Shown piece after piece: positions 42,228-51,752 of a DNA stretch of 64,000 nucleotides; position 1 is the first letter of the stretch; each line of letters opens with the position of its first letter. Under the pieces are notes generated by a model. The model had not been told where the DNA came from. It did not search any database and worked only from the letters and a program-made list of their open reading frames with translations. The DNA is taken from positions 3,347,001 through 3,411,000 of the forward strand of contig NZ_CP047656.1 in NCBI RefSeq assembly GCF_009906955.1, written 5' to 3'. Position numbers and translations under genes: made by a program. Source of the stretch: Paraglaciecola mesophila. Its GTDB lineage: Bacteria; Pseudomonadota; Gammaproteobacteria; Enterobacterales; Alteromonadaceae.

Positions 42228-44276
42228 TTAAAATGAGTAAGTAACTGATATACCGACATTTCTAGGGTCAACAACTGACACGTAACCATCTGGGTAGCGG
42301 GCACTTGTGGGCTCGCGGCTTACAATCGCTTCATCGTCAAAGGCATTGTTTATGTAAGCTGACACTAGCCAGTTTTCATATTCATACCGACCTTGCAAGC
42401 GTACCAAGCTGTAGTCACCAGCGACGCGTTCTGCAGTGTTAGTAAAATCACCATAGTATTCATCAACGTAATTTACCGACACACCAAGATTAAAGTTATC
42501 AGTTAACCAGTACTTGGCCCCCAAATTAGCGGTCACACTGGGAGCTGAATTTAGCTCGTTGCCCTCGACTTCAGGGTAATTGTCGCCTGGATCGCGGATC
42601 TCGGTTTTCAGTAAACCAAGTCCTGCTGTTAATTCAATGTCTTCACTAACAGTGGCTGATATTTCCATTTCTAAGCCGTAAGTGGCCACGTCGTCTACGT
42701 TAACAATAAAGCGTGTAGAGCTTAATGCTTGATAACCTTGGTAATCGTTGTAGAAAAGGTTAGCACTCAAAAATACATTGCCGTCGGCAAATATACTGCG
42801 GCTGCTTAATTCGTAGGTGTTGACCTCTTCTTCATCAAAATAATAATATTCTTGAGCCGTAAAGTTCAACGCACCGCCAGCAGCGTTGTATCCTTTGCGC
42901 GCACTGATGGCGAGGGTAGTTTTTGGTGTCCAAGCGTATTGCAGCACTAACTTTGGCAGAAAGATGGTGGTGTCGTTATCCAGTATTGAATCAATTTCGC
43001 CGTATATAAAGTGACGTAGTTGAGACTCTCGTTCTAAACGTGCACCAGCGATAACGGTAAATACGTCTGAGACATCGTAACTAATCTCACTGTAAACCGA
43101 GATCGAATCGCTTTCGTCATCACCGTTATAGGGAAAAGAGCCTTCGCTAATGATGTCGTGGTCACGTTCAAAGTAGGCTAACCCAACAAAGCCTTTCACC
43201 TCATCGTTTTGTTGACCAAAGTTAAGTTTGGCGTCGATGGTGATATTGCTTTCATCGAACAGAAGTTGTTGTTCATCCGCTGGGTCGGGCTCATAGCTAT
43301 CGAAGCCCCACTGGTAATCCATGTAGGCAACAATGAGATCTAGGCTCATTCCCTGATTGATTTGATAGTCAGCGGTTAAACTGGTGGTATCTACATCAGT
43401 TTCGATATTTCTGAAGAAGAGCCTTTCGTGTTTGTCTAAATCTGTCGCTTTATAATATATACGCCCAGTATCCCCTTGCTCATTGCTTGAAGAATGGGCC
43501 AATAGCAGTTTGAGATCTTCTGTTGGGGTCCACTGGAGCTTTGCCCGTACCCGATCAGATTCAATTTTATTTAAATCATAATCAGCTGGGTTGTCAGCGA
43601 AACCCGTTTCATCGGTTATGGTGTTGGCATCTAAGCGCTGAGCACTAATGCGAAAAGCGAGCTGGTCTTTGATAAGTGGGCCAGATATAACGGCCGAAGT
43701 ATCAAGGTAGTTCTCTTGGTTACGGTAACCCACACGCACTGCACCTTCCCATTGCTCAGTGGGGGCTTTGGTTTGAATGTATATTGAGCCACCTATACTG
43801 TTACGCCCATTGCTGGTGGATTGCGGCCCGCGATACACCTCAATTTGATCGACATCCCATATGCCGCTGTCACCGGTAAAATCAGCTACAAAGGGTTGAG
43901 CTATGCCATCAATTAGGGTGGTAACCCGACCTTTGGCGCCGCCAGAAATAGAGTTAAAGCCACCTGCTGCGCCATTACCAGATACGCCGCGAATATCCGG
44001 CACAGCACCAGACAAAGCCACCACGTTAGGGATTTCTGAGATGGCATCGGTCACTGACTGATACTGGGTGCTATTAAGCGCTTCTTCAGAAATAACCGAA
44101 ATAGATGATGTCGTATCTTTTAACGACCGTTCTATTTTCTCACCGACCACGACTATGGTCTCCAGAGAGGATTCACCTCTATCTGGTGCCTCTTGCGCTA
44201 CGGCCATATTGCTAGCAAAACACGCCGAGATGACGCCGGCTAATGACAACCGAGTTTTATATTCAGGCGAACGCAT
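42228..44276 (-). CDS. TonB-dependent outer-membrane receptor
   Basis: A 682-residue receptor: signal peptide ending near MAVAQEA, TonB box-like LETIVVVGEK (about 38-47), plug domain with SVTDAISEIPNVVALSG, IRGVSG and QIEVYRGPQSTSNGRNSIGGSIYIQTK, then a 22-strand barrel ending YSF. Ligand unknown; the PepSY protein upstream and a Fur-like site point to ferric siderophore or heme uptake. AAGGAG precedes the ATG. It is last in a three-gene iron operon, 83 bases after the PepSY gene. Confidence 0.93.
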   Translation of the reverse strand: MRSPEYKTRLSLAGVISACFASNMAVAQEAPDRGESSLETIVVVGEKIERSLKDTTSSISVISEEALNSTQYQSVTDAISEIPNVVALSGAVPDIRGVSGNGAAGGFNSISGGAKGRVTTLIDGIAQPFVADFTGDSGIWDVDQIEVYRGPQSTSNGRNSIGGSIYIQTKAPTEQWEGAVRVGYRNQENYLDTSAVISGPLIKDQLAFRISAQRLDANTITDETGFADNPADYDLNKIESDRVRAKLQWTPTEDLKLLLAHSSSNEQGDTGRIYYKATDLDKHERLFFRNIETDVDTTSLTADYQINQGMSLDLIVAYMDYQWGFDSYEPDPADEQQLLFDESNITIDAKLNFGQQNDEVKGFVGLAYFERDHDIISEGSFPYNGDDESDSISVYSEISYDVSDVFTVIAGARLERESQLRHFIYGEIDSILDNDTTIFLPKLVLQYAWTPKTTLAISARKGYNAAGGALNFTAQEYYYFDEEEVNTYELSSRSIFADGNVFLSANLFYNDYQGYQALSSTRFIVNVDDVATYGLEMEISATVSEDIELTAGLGLLKTEIRDPGDNYPEVEGNELNSAPSVTANLGAKYWLTDNFNLGVSVNYVDEYYGDFTNTAERVAGDYSLVRLQGRYEYENWLVSAYINNAFDDEAIVSREPTSARYPDGYVSVVDPRNVGISVTYSF

Positions 44277-44359
44277 ATTTTATTATCTCCTTGTGTGGGT
44301 TACGTGTGATATTCAGTAACCTAATGTGTGGTGTGACTGGTATGGCTTGTGGGCAAACC

Positions 44360-45919
44360 CTAAGACCAGACACTATCCGTGGGTATTAATGCTTTGCGTT
44401 TATGTAGATGAACTAGGGTGGCAATCAGTCCAAGCAGCAAAACACAGGCAACCAAGCAAACGCTCAAGTCGGTGGCGTAATTAAAGGCTCGATCGAGATT
44501 CAATCCGGTTAACACAATCAATGTGCCAATTAGCCCGCACAGTACAGCTAATAGGTGCTTAGCGGCTGTTATCGGGCGGTTTACAAAGGGGTAAGCAAGG
44601 CTCAATAAAAAGCCGCAGTAGTAGGCTGTTTGTTGCCAAAACGGAATGTTCACCGCTTTGTGGTTCAGGCCCTTAACCACTATTAACGCACACGCGATCC
44701 CGATTAATGTGCCAACGGTGACGCCAATCGTCAGGCGCGCCATGACCTTGACTGAGCGCCTTTGCTCTACAGATTCGGCTGATTTGAGCTTTTTGCGTCG
44801 CGCCTCAATCCAGATGATGTTCCCAGTAAGAAACAGCAGCGCCCCAGAAAGCCCTAAGCCAAAGTAAATCCAATGGACGAACGTGCCACCAAAGCCACCA
44901 AAGTGCAGCGTGAAAAAACCGTTCACTACTTTGCCTTCAAATCCAGACAGGCTAGGTAGCATAGCGCTATAACCCGATGCGGCGGTGTATGGGTCACTAA
45001 CCCAATAGGCGTATTCAGGCCCACGGATCCACTCACCGTCTAACTGGCCACCAATCATCACTCTGGCTCGCGGTGTGTTTAGCCCAGCATATTCAAGTAC
45101 AGCAGGCTCAAACTCAGGCTCTAACGCTTTTATGGCTTGGTCGAGCTTAGCGACGGGTAAAAGCTGGGTAACGTCTCGCTCAACCTTGCTAGGAGAGGGG
45201 AGAGTGAACATAGGCGTGTCTTTGTATACCCACTGCTGCATAGCGCCATACAGAATGTCGTGGTAGGCGAACACCACTGTTGTGACGGCTATAACGATAT
45301 GAAAAGGCAGGGCGGTGATCCCCAGAATATTGTGAAAATCGACCCAAAAACGTTTGCTGTTTTTCCCCTTGCGCAGGGTAAATAAGTCTTTAAACCAGGT
45401 GGGTAAAAAGATAATTAAACCCGATACGATGGCAATAAAATATAAGGCAGCTACTAAGCCCATCACGAGAATGCCGTAAGCATCATGATCACCACCACCA
45501 GGAATCCCCCCCGTACGGTGTAAGTCATCCAGAAAATCCCCAATGGCTGATAGACGAGTAGACTGAACCAGCAACTCGCCGCTTTCATCTAGGCTGGCTT
45601 GCCACGTGGTGGCAGCGTGCGTGTATGGGTCTTCGACGACCCAGCTAACAGGCGCATGCTGAGAAACAGAGTGGGGTAAATTGACGGTCATTTTCGCCGC
45701 AGCTGCAGGGTAAGCAGTCAGTACGGCCTGAATTAGGTCATCATACTGCTCATAAGCGATAGTAGGTAAACGTTGTTCACTTTGCAGGGCCCATTGATTT
45801 AACGGTGCCTTAAACATGGTAAAAGCACCGGCCACAAAGCAAATATACAATAGCAAGCCAGATAAAATACCGGTCCAGATATGAACCTGCTGGTAGTTTT
45901 TAAACGATTCTAAGCGCAT
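44360..45919 (-). CDS. PepSY-associated TM protein (iron reductase-like)
   Basis: A 519-residue inner-membrane protein with an N-terminal TM, PepSY domains in the periplasmic loops, and further TM helices: HIWTGILSGLLLYICFVAGAFTMFK, DLHRTGGIPGGGDHDAYGILVMGLVAALYFIAIVSGLIIFLP, and WVDFHNILGITALPFHIVIAVTTVVFAYHD with candidate heme-ligating His. Such proteins (PiuB/FhuF-like partners) sit beside TonB receptors and are thought to reduce ferric siderophores. Starts 4 bases after the preceding gene. Confidence 0.9.
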   Translation of the reverse strand: MRLESFKNYQQVHIWTGILSGLLLYICFVAGAFTMFKAPLNQWALQSEQRLPTIAYEQYDDLIQAVLTAYPAAAAKMTVNLPHSVSQHAPVSWVVEDPYTHAATTWQASLDESGELLVQSTRLSAIGDFLDDLHRTGGIPGGGDHDAYGILVMGLVAALYFIAIVSGLIIFLPTWFKDLFTLRKGKNSKRFWVDFHNILGITALPFHIVIAVTTVVFAYHDILYGAMQQWVYKDTPMFTLPSPSKVERDVTQLLPVAKLDQAIKALEPEFEPAVLEYAGLNTPRARVMIGGQLDGEWIRGPEYAYWVSDPYTAASGYSAMLPSLSGFEGKVVNGFFTLHFGGFGGTFVHWIYFGLGLSGALLFLTGNIIWIEARRKKLKSAESVEQRRSVKVMARLTIGVTVGTLIGIACALIVVKGLNHKAVNIPFWQQTAYYCGFLLSLAYPFVNRPITAAKHLLAVLCGLIGTLIVLTGLNLDRAFNYATDLSVCLVACVLLLGLIATLVHLHKRKALIPTDSVWS

Positions 45920-45923
45920 CAGT

Positions 45924-46520
45924 TTACCCTCCGAACTTGATTATTTGCAGCAAACCAAATGCGACACACGTTAAAGTGACAAACGCGATAAATACCGACA
46001 AAGGGCGACGAGAGAAGAAAATTAAACTTAAAGGAGTGAGCCACAAAGGGACAATCAGCCACATAATATATTGCGAACGTATATCGCTAGGCACGCTGTC
46101 AGGGGCCATCCAACCAATTAAGCTGCTGGTAAATACGGCAAAGGGAAAGCCGATCAAGAACATGCCAATCGTTTTTAGCAGCCACTGGGTTTGGTGATTG
46201 GCATAGGAATCACCGCGCACCAAAGATGACTTAGCTTTGCTGGTATTTGCCAACGGCTTTTCGTATTTAGGCATAAACGGGATAAGCCCCAAAAACAGCA
46301 TTTCCAAGCTAAGCACAGTAAAGACACCAGACAAACCCGACATAACATTCAATAAAAGCCACCAAGCCAGCAAAGATAAAACAAGGCTAATCAGTAGGCT
46401 GGGCAAGAAGGTCAAATAGCGTTTGGCGAACCATTGTTGGTTCGGACATCCAATGTAAAACACAGCGGTTGCGAAAAGGCATAACACCAGTGCAAGCCCG
46501 CTTGGCAAATTCTCAGCCAT
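45924..46520 (-). CDS. Six-TM protein of the iron operon, unknown function
   Basis: A 198-residue membrane protein with about five or six hydrophobic stretches (LALVLCLFATAVFYIGCP, FLPSLLISLVLSLLAWWLLLNVMSG, VFTVLSLEMLFLGLIPFMP, TIGMFLIGFPFAVFTSSLIGW, YIMWLIVPLWLTPLSLIFF, VFIAFVTLTCVAFGLLQI). It resembles the DUF3649/DUF3325-type companions of PepSY proteins in iron operons but was not matched securely. First gene of the operon, 105 bases below the Fur-like site. Confidence 0.78.
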   Translation of the reverse strand: MAENLPSGLALVLCLFATAVFYIGCPNQQWFAKRYLTFLPSLLISLVLSLLAWWLLLNVMSGLSGVFTVLSLEMLFLGLIPFMPKYEKPLANTSKAKSSLVRGDSYANHQTQWLLKTIGMFLIGFPFAVFTSSLIGWMAPDSVPSDIRSQYIMWLIVPLWLTPLSLIFFSRRPLSVFIAFVTLTCVAFGLLQIIKFGG

Positions 46521-46855
46521 AACAAACCTTGTTAGTTGTAAGTGATAAATTCAATTAGCTTTAAAGAGCAATGGGTTTAAAGCGCTGCTTAATTGAGCGG
46601 CAGTAGAGTATTTTAATATTAATGAAAATGCAAATGATTATCAATTGAGATTTGTGATAATTTGCTGGTGCTTGCATGCTGAAATGCGCGCAATAGCGCA
46701 GAGTATCGACCTAGCGAAACATAGCGAGTGACACGACACCCTTGGTATTAAAGAAAAGTACGCTTGATTTAACGCACTGGGATGGGCGGGGCATGCATAT
46801 AAATGCTCGCTTGCCCGCGCTTTGCTAGCTTAGCGGACAAGTTACTGGGTGACTT
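46521..46855. other. Intergenic region of iron operon
   Basis: About 335 bases without a gene. It holds the Fur-like site and, further on, a direct and inverted set of GCGC-rich words (TGCGCGCAATAGCGC at 46685-46699) of unclear meaning. No terminator of a plus-strand gene is needed here. Confidence 0.55.
46628..46646 (-). promoter_or_regulatory. Fur-box-like site before iron operon
   Basis: ATGCAAATGATTATCAATT matches the Fur consensus core TGATTATCA with AT-rich arms, in front of the TonB/PepSY operon. Iron repression is the likely meaning. Confidence 0.65.
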
Positions 46856-47701
46856 TTAATTTTGTATTGCACCCATAAAATGAATCTTTTTGCGCCGCGC
46901 TAATAAGTGCTCTTTTGGGCAGTACAGCTCGCCGAATATCCAACTACCTTGGCCACCGTCCACTGCTTTTATATCACTCGCGTCATAAACCGTGTTACAG
47001 CTTTTACAATGCGCCTGGCCTTTGCCCGCTTCAATCATTTCGCTGGCGATATATTCAAAACGGTCAAACGAATTAGGGACTACATTGCACACATAAAGCG
47101 CTGGGTCGTAAGTTCGCAGCCAGCGATGAATATAATGTTCTTGCTTGACTGCTTTTCTGTTGGTGTTTATCCACTCGTTTAATTCATTTCTGACGTTTAG
47201 CGCCTGCACATCCGTTTCATCAATGTCACGGCCTTCATCTATATCAAAGGGTTCAGGGTGCATAGCATCGAATAGAACAGGTAATAAATCAGCGGTTTCA
47301 AAAATAAAACGCCCATTGAGTCTTTCACCGTAAATGTCTGTGCCTTTATACATAATGTGCGAGCCGCACTGGGGCAGAGCATCTACAAATGCCTCCCATT
47401 CTTGTTGTACCTTCTGGGCTTTAAGGGCGGCTTTTTGTGCATTGAGCTTAACGGCCTCAGCATTCGCTGGGCTTAGCTCAGGTAGTACAAAATCTGGATG
47501 GGTAATAAAACGCGTTTTATCTTGGCTTTTTAGCCACTTCCAATACAGCACAGGCCACACAAAGATATAGGCGGTCGCTCGAATCAGCATAAGCTTGAGT
47601 GACGCGGGATTCTCCACTCGGTCTTTGTACAGCCACCAATAGCCAAAAAAAGCGCAAGACGACAGACCACCAACCAAGAAATAAAGCATAAGGTAAATCA
47701 C
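46856..47701 (-). CDS. Membrane-anchored protein with C-terminal Cys-rich site, unknown function
   Basis: A 281-residue protein: two N-terminal TM helices (about 2-22 and 38-56), then a soluble domain of Glu/Asp-rich sequence ending with a Cys/His pattern HCKSCNTVYDAS...LYCPKEHLL, consistent with a zinc ribbon (C-x2-C...C-x3-H). An acidic stretch DIDEGRDIDETD sits in the middle. No family recognised. A decayed relative with a transposon insert lies at 41940. Its start faces the methyltransferase-HNH gene, divergently. Confidence 0.8.
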   Translation of the reverse strand: MIYLMLYFLVGGLSSCAFFGYWWLYKDRVENPASLKLMLIRATAYIFVWPVLYWKWLKSQDKTRFITHPDFVLPELSPANAEAVKLNAQKAALKAQKVQQEWEAFVDALPQCGSHIMYKGTDIYGERLNGRFIFETADLLPVLFDAMHPEPFDIDEGRDIDETDVQALNVRNELNEWINTNRKAVKQEHYIHRWLRTYDPALYVCNVVPNSFDRFEYIASEMIEAGKGQAHCKSCNTVYDASDIKAVDGGQGSWIFGELYCPKEHLLARRKKIHFMGAIQN

Positions 47702-47924
47702 AGTGTTGTTACTCCTTTAACGTACTGAAAATCCTGAGATTAGTATTCTTTATACAGATTGCTTGTTAACTTAGAAAGACAAATCATTTCCTATCGGGTA
47801 CATTTTGTTACGTAGAGTTTAAGGCGTTGCCTGTACTTAAATTGAAGTGTTTTGCCCTCAGAGATAGTATTAAAATTCGCACTGTTATAGAAAATAGCCA
47901 GTTGATGTGTCACAAGGATTTAAT

Positions 47925-49685
47925 GTGTCTAACGATTATTACAACGATAAAGTTCAAGAACTCGCGCCTCAATATATGTCGTTGTCGTTTGATCAAGTGC
48001 ATAACAATTGGGCGCACTATTTACCTGCTATTCTAGACAAACCCCACGCCACGATTCTTGATGTTGGCGCAGGTGTTGGCCGAGACGTGAGTCATATCGC
48101 TAATCTGCTCGCTGAAAAAAATCAAGGTGATAATCATTGCCGTGTTTATGCGGTAGAGCCTGCATTGCAAATGCTGCAAAAAGGGCAAGCCACAACCCAA
48201 GGGCAAAATGTACATTGGCTGCAAGACGCATTACCCGCCTTAGATAAAACCACCCGCTTAGAAATGAGTTTTGACCTCATTTTACTCAGTGCCGTTTGGA
48301 TGCACATTCCCGTTTCTCAACGAAGTCGTTCATTACGCAAACTAGCCAATTTGCTTAAACCCGGCGGTAAAATAGTAATTTCGCTGAAATTTGGTATGAC
48401 AGCCGAAGAGCAGCATGAAAGGAAAATGTACAACGTCAGCGTTGAAGAGGTAGAAGCATTAGCACAAAACCTCGGGTTGTTTTCAAAGCTCGAATCGCAG
48501 AACAAAAAAGACCAACTAGGGCGTGAGGGCGTTTACTGGCAAACCCTAGTATTGCAAATGCCAGACGATGGCACAGGGGCCTTTCCGTTTATCCGCCATG
48601 TGGCCATAAATGACGGTAAATCTGCCACGCATAAACTGGCGTTGCTAAGAGTTTTGTTAAGAATTGCCGATGGCCATGCAGGTGCGGTACTAAGGCGAGA
48701 GCCATCTGCAAATGGCGACAGAGTCATACTGCCACTGGGTTTGGTGGCTTTGTATTGGATTCATCAATACAAAGATCTAATCGATCACCACGGGTTATTC
48801 CAAACACCGAATAAAAACCCCAACATGGGATTTATGACAGACGACGGCTGGCGGCAACTGACCCACAGAACCGCCGCCGATTTTCGTATTGGTAACTTAT
48901 TTATCGGTGCTGACGCAAAAGCGTTATACCGAACGCTTTCAGCCAGCGCGCAAAATATTAAAAAGATGCCATGCACGTACATTACGCTACCCAATAGTGA
49001 TACTCAGGTGTTCGAAGTCGAAGCAAAAACCGTCAAAGCAAAAGACAGTTTGTTCCTAGATTTAGATTCCCTGACACAATGGGGCGAGTTCTCCTTACCC
49101 GAAACCACGTGGTTAGCGCTTAGCCGATATGCCTGCTGGATAGAGCCTGTATTAGTCAGCGAATGGGTAAAAACCATGGCCAGCTACCAAGGTAATGAAC
49201 GCCTCAACTCGTCAGACAAACAACACTTGCTGTACCAAGCATTAAAATGGGAAGAGCCAATTCGTTCTACCACAGACGTACGCAAACGGTTCGACGTACT
49301 TGCCAGTACCCAACAGATGCAATGTGTATGGTCAGCGAAAACTTTAAAGCGAAAATACGACATCGATCACAGCATGCCTTTTTCACGCTGGCCAAATAAT
49401 GATTTATGGAACATAGTGCCCAGCGATAGCAAAGAGAACAATAGTAAAAGAGATAAATTGCCCTCAGAAAAAAGACTCAGTGCGGCCAAAGAGCGCATGC
49501 AACACTGGTGGTCATCGGCGTGGTTAAACGATAACGGTTCTAACGAAAAACAACGCTTCTTCGCTGAAGCGAATATCGCACTACCTGGCCTCAGCGCACA
49601 AAACGATTCTATCGATGATGTATTTGAAGCTCTGCTGTTACAAAGAGGGCGCTTGAAAGATATGCAGCAGTTAAGTGAGTGGTAG
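47925..49685 (+). CDS. SAM methyltransferase-HNH nuclease fusion
   Basis: About 586 residues. The N-terminal 220 form a class I SAM methyltransferase (ILDVGAGVGRDVSHIA motif I, VYAVEPALQML, LILLSAVWMHIPVSQRSRSLRKLANLLKPGGKIVISL). A middle region of about 230 residues is unassigned. The C-terminal part carries an HNH-type site: CVWSAKTLKRKYDIDHSMPFSRWPNNDLWNIVPSDSKENNSKRDKLPSEKR, with the DIDH histidine and N/H motif intact. The GTG at 47925 has AAGGA 6 bases before and is preferred to the GTG at 47907. A single-chain modification-restriction protein is a plausible role, not proven. Confidence 0.83.
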   Translation: MSNDYYNDKVQELAPQYMSLSFDQVHNNWAHYLPAILDKPHATILDVGAGVGRDVSHIANLLAEKNQGDNHCRVYAVEPALQMLQKGQATTQGQNVHWLQDALPALDKTTRLEMSFDLILLSAVWMHIPVSQRSRSLRKLANLLKPGGKIVISLKFGMTAEEQHERKMYNVSVEEVEALAQNLGLFSKLESQNKKDQLGREGVYWQTLVLQMPDDGTGAFPFIRHVAINDGKSATHKLALLRVLLRIADGHAGAVLRREPSANGDRVILPLGLVALYWIHQYKDLIDHHGLFQTPNKNPNMGFMTDDGWRQLTHRTAADFRIGNLFIGADAKALYRTLSASAQNIKKMPCTYITLPNSDTQVFEVEAKTVKAKDSLFLDLDSLTQWGEFSLPETTWLALSRYACWIEPVLVSEWVKTMASYQGNERLNSSDKQHLLYQALKWEEPIRSTTDVRKRFDVLASTQQMQCVWSAKTLKRKYDIDHSMPFSRWPNNDLWNIVPSDSKENNSKRDKLPSEKRLSAAKERMQHWWSSAWLNDNGSNEKQRFFAEANIALPGLSAQNDSIDDVFEALLLQRGRLKDMQQLSEW

Positions 49686-49848
49686 GGGGATGGTTAGGGT
49701 TATCTATTGATGAATATTCAAGGTTGGGCCAACCTTAAGGTGTTTAGTTGAGTACTTTATTTGGCAATTTTATACTTTCTTAAAAATTCTAGCTGTTAGT
49801 ATCTATTTAACTTAAAAGCCACACATTTAGTTGTTAAAGAAAATATCC

Positions 49849-50688
49849 ATGGCTAAGAAAAACACGTCTTTCTTCAATTTACTCACCCAAGCACCGTGGT
49901 GGGTACCGGTAGCTGTTGCTGCTATTACTTACGTATTTTTAGTCATGATATTGCCTAAGATACAAACCGGTAACCCAATAATCAATGCTATTTTTACAGC
50001 GCTTTCACAAGTGGCTCCATTTTTTACCGCTGTTTTTTTATTTGCTACTCCGTTTGCTTATTTTAATAGCAGACGCAAACAAAAATTACTCGATCGCCAA
50101 CAAGATATTGACTCCATAAAGGCGCTTAGCTGGAAAGAGTTTGAAGAGCTAGTCGCTGAAGCGTATCGCAGACAAGGGTTTCGGGTTATCGAAAACGGCT
50201 TCGGGCCTGATGGTGGTGTCGACGTCAAGCTGAGTAAAAATAAACAAACAATCTTAGTTCAATGTAAGCAGTGGAAATCCAAAAATGTTGGGGTAGCTGT
50301 AATTCGTGAAATGTTCGGCATATTAACTTCTGAAAATGCGACTAAGGTGGTTATTATTTGTTGTGGAGGATTTACTCGTGAGGCATCAAATTTTGCTGAA
50401 AACAAGCCGATTGAATTAATCGGTGGCACCGAACTATTGAGCATAGTAAAAGATATACAGTGCAATTCGTCTTCTAACGTAGAAAATTCTACAAACCCTA
50501 TGCCTCTCGAATCAAGTCAGCAATTAGGACCTTCACCAAACGTTAATCAAGCCCCATGTCCAAAATGTGGTAATCAGCTTGTTCAGAGACAAGCCAAACG
50601 TGGTGCTAATTTAGGTCATGCATTTTTGGGATGCTCTTCTTTTCCGAAGTGCCGTTACACAAAAGACATGCATGTTAACTGCTCATGA
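49849..50688 (+). CDS. Membrane-anchored Mrr-type restriction nuclease with C4 zinc finger
   Basis: 279 residues: two TM helices (about 14-35 and 48-68), a Mrr-cat restriction domain (about 86-195) with SWKEFEELVAEAYRRQGFRVIENGFGPDGGVDVKL and ILVQCKQWKSKNVGVAVIREMFGIL (D...QxK active site), and a C-terminal topoisomerase I-type C4 zinc finger (CPKCGNQLVQRQAKRGANLGHAFLGCSSFPKCRYTKDM). The catalytic pattern appears intact. ATG at 49849 is preferred over a TTG six residues earlier. Mrr-type enzymes cut modified foreign DNA; membrane anchorage suggests action on incoming DNA. Confidence 0.9.
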   Translation: MAKKNTSFFNLLTQAPWWVPVAVAAITYVFLVMILPKIQTGNPIINAIFTALSQVAPFFTAVFLFATPFAYFNSRRKQKLLDRQQDIDSIKALSWKEFEELVAEAYRRQGFRVIENGFGPDGGVDVKLSKNKQTILVQCKQWKSKNVGVAVIREMFGILTSENATKVVIICCGGFTREASNFAENKPIELIGGTELLSIVKDIQCNSSSNVENSTNPMPLESSQQLGPSPNVNQAPCPKCGNQLVQRQAKRGANLGHAFLGCSSFPKCRYTKDMHVNCS

Positions 50689-50693
50689 ATAAA

Positions 50694-51749
50694 TCAACCA
50701 ACAGCCAACTTCGCTGTCTCGTTCCATAAATAAGCGGGCATTGGATGTTTCAATTTCCAAGTGATATTCATTGGTTGGCTGCCCTCTGACTTTACAAAAT
50801 CGACAGGGCCAAAGTTTACAAAGCCCATAGTTCGACCATTTTCGTCTTTACCTTTTTCGCGTACAAATAACAGAAAAGTTTTGTGATTATCTTTTTGCTG
50901 CACGTAGTCTAAACCTCGCCCAGAATTTGGCCTTGCACTATTTTGTGTTTGCCAGTGAAACAACGTTGGACTGATGGCGTAGTCATGGTACATAGTGGTA
51001 GCGGAAAATTGCTTTTCACATTTATCTAGGGTGACAAACAACAACTCAGTATTGGCTCTCTTAATATTCAAAACACCTTCACGACTAGATGACTTCTTCT
51101 CAAAAGTACTGTCACCAAAAGCCACAAGGATATGTTCTTTAGGGTATCGAACATGCATTTTAAGTGGTGATGAATTCACTATAGGGTTATCAACCATTGG
51201 CATGTCGAACTCGCGAACATCGAGTCGCTCAATGAGTATTGAAATTACTTCACTCAACTCATTTTGTAATACTTTGTCTTTCAATGCGTCTAAGCTGTTT
51301 GCTACGTTATTAAAGCCAAGATCTTTACTCGATTTATCCCAAAAGTCATAGTGGCACATCAAAGCATAAAGCTTTTGGATATCAGTCATCACTGGTATTG
51401 AAAAGTTGTTATCGCAGAGTTTTTTCACGAAACGTAAATACGAGAGTGAGGAACAGTTCAGCAGTCTATTATTGACGGCTCTGTAATATGCGGTATAAAG
51501 TGCGTTATTATCTGACGCTATTTCTTTATCTTTACTTGCTGCAACTAATGCATTCCATCCACCAAATTTACCTATCTTAATTTTGAATATATTTTCCAGA
51601 GTAATATTGGGATGAATCACCAAAAAATTAGTAAGAGTTAAAGGTAAGTTAGTGACGTGAGGAAAGTTGATTATTAAGCTAATTAACGGAATTATGTAGC
51701 AAATGCACAAACCCAGTAAAAACAATGCTTTACCGAGTTTGTATTGCAA
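50694..51749 (-). CDS. Stand-alone DUF3427-domain protein (helicase tail without helicase)
   Basis: 351 residues from a TTG start with no good ribosome site. From about residue 180 the text follows DUF3427: SSPLKMHVRYPKEHILVAFG, TLDKCEKQFSATTMYHDYAISPTLFHWQTQNSARPNSGRGLDYVQQ, TFLLFVREKGK, GFVNFGPVDFVKSEGSQPMNITWKLKHPMP. Such a domain normally forms the C-terminus of about 1000-residue PLD/helicase proteins. Here the helicase is missing and the first 30 residues are unusually hydrophobic. It begins 3 bases after the methylase stop. It may be a decayed tail or a trimmed accessory subunit. Confidence 0.75.
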   Translation of the reverse strand: MQYKLGKALFLLGLCICYIIPLISLIINFPHVTNLPLTLTNFLVIHPNITLENIFKIKIGKFGGWNALVAASKDKEIASDNNALYTAYYRAVNNRLLNCSSLSYLRFVKKLCDNNFSIPVMTDIQKLYALMCHYDFWDKSSKDLGFNNVANSLDALKDKVLQNELSEVISILIERLDVREFDMPMVDNPIVNSSPLKMHVRYPKEHILVAFGDSTFEKKSSSREGVLNIKRANTELLFVTLDKCEKQFSATTMYHDYAISPTLFHWQTQNSARPNSGRGLDYVQQKDNHKTFLLFVREKGKDENGRTMGFVNFGPVDFVKSEGSQPMNITWKLKHPMPAYLWNETAKLAVG

Positions 51750-51752
51750 ATA

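Noticed and set aside
46685-46699. GCGC-rich palindrome near the iron operon
   Set aside because: Short, low complexity and with no second copy; it could be chance.
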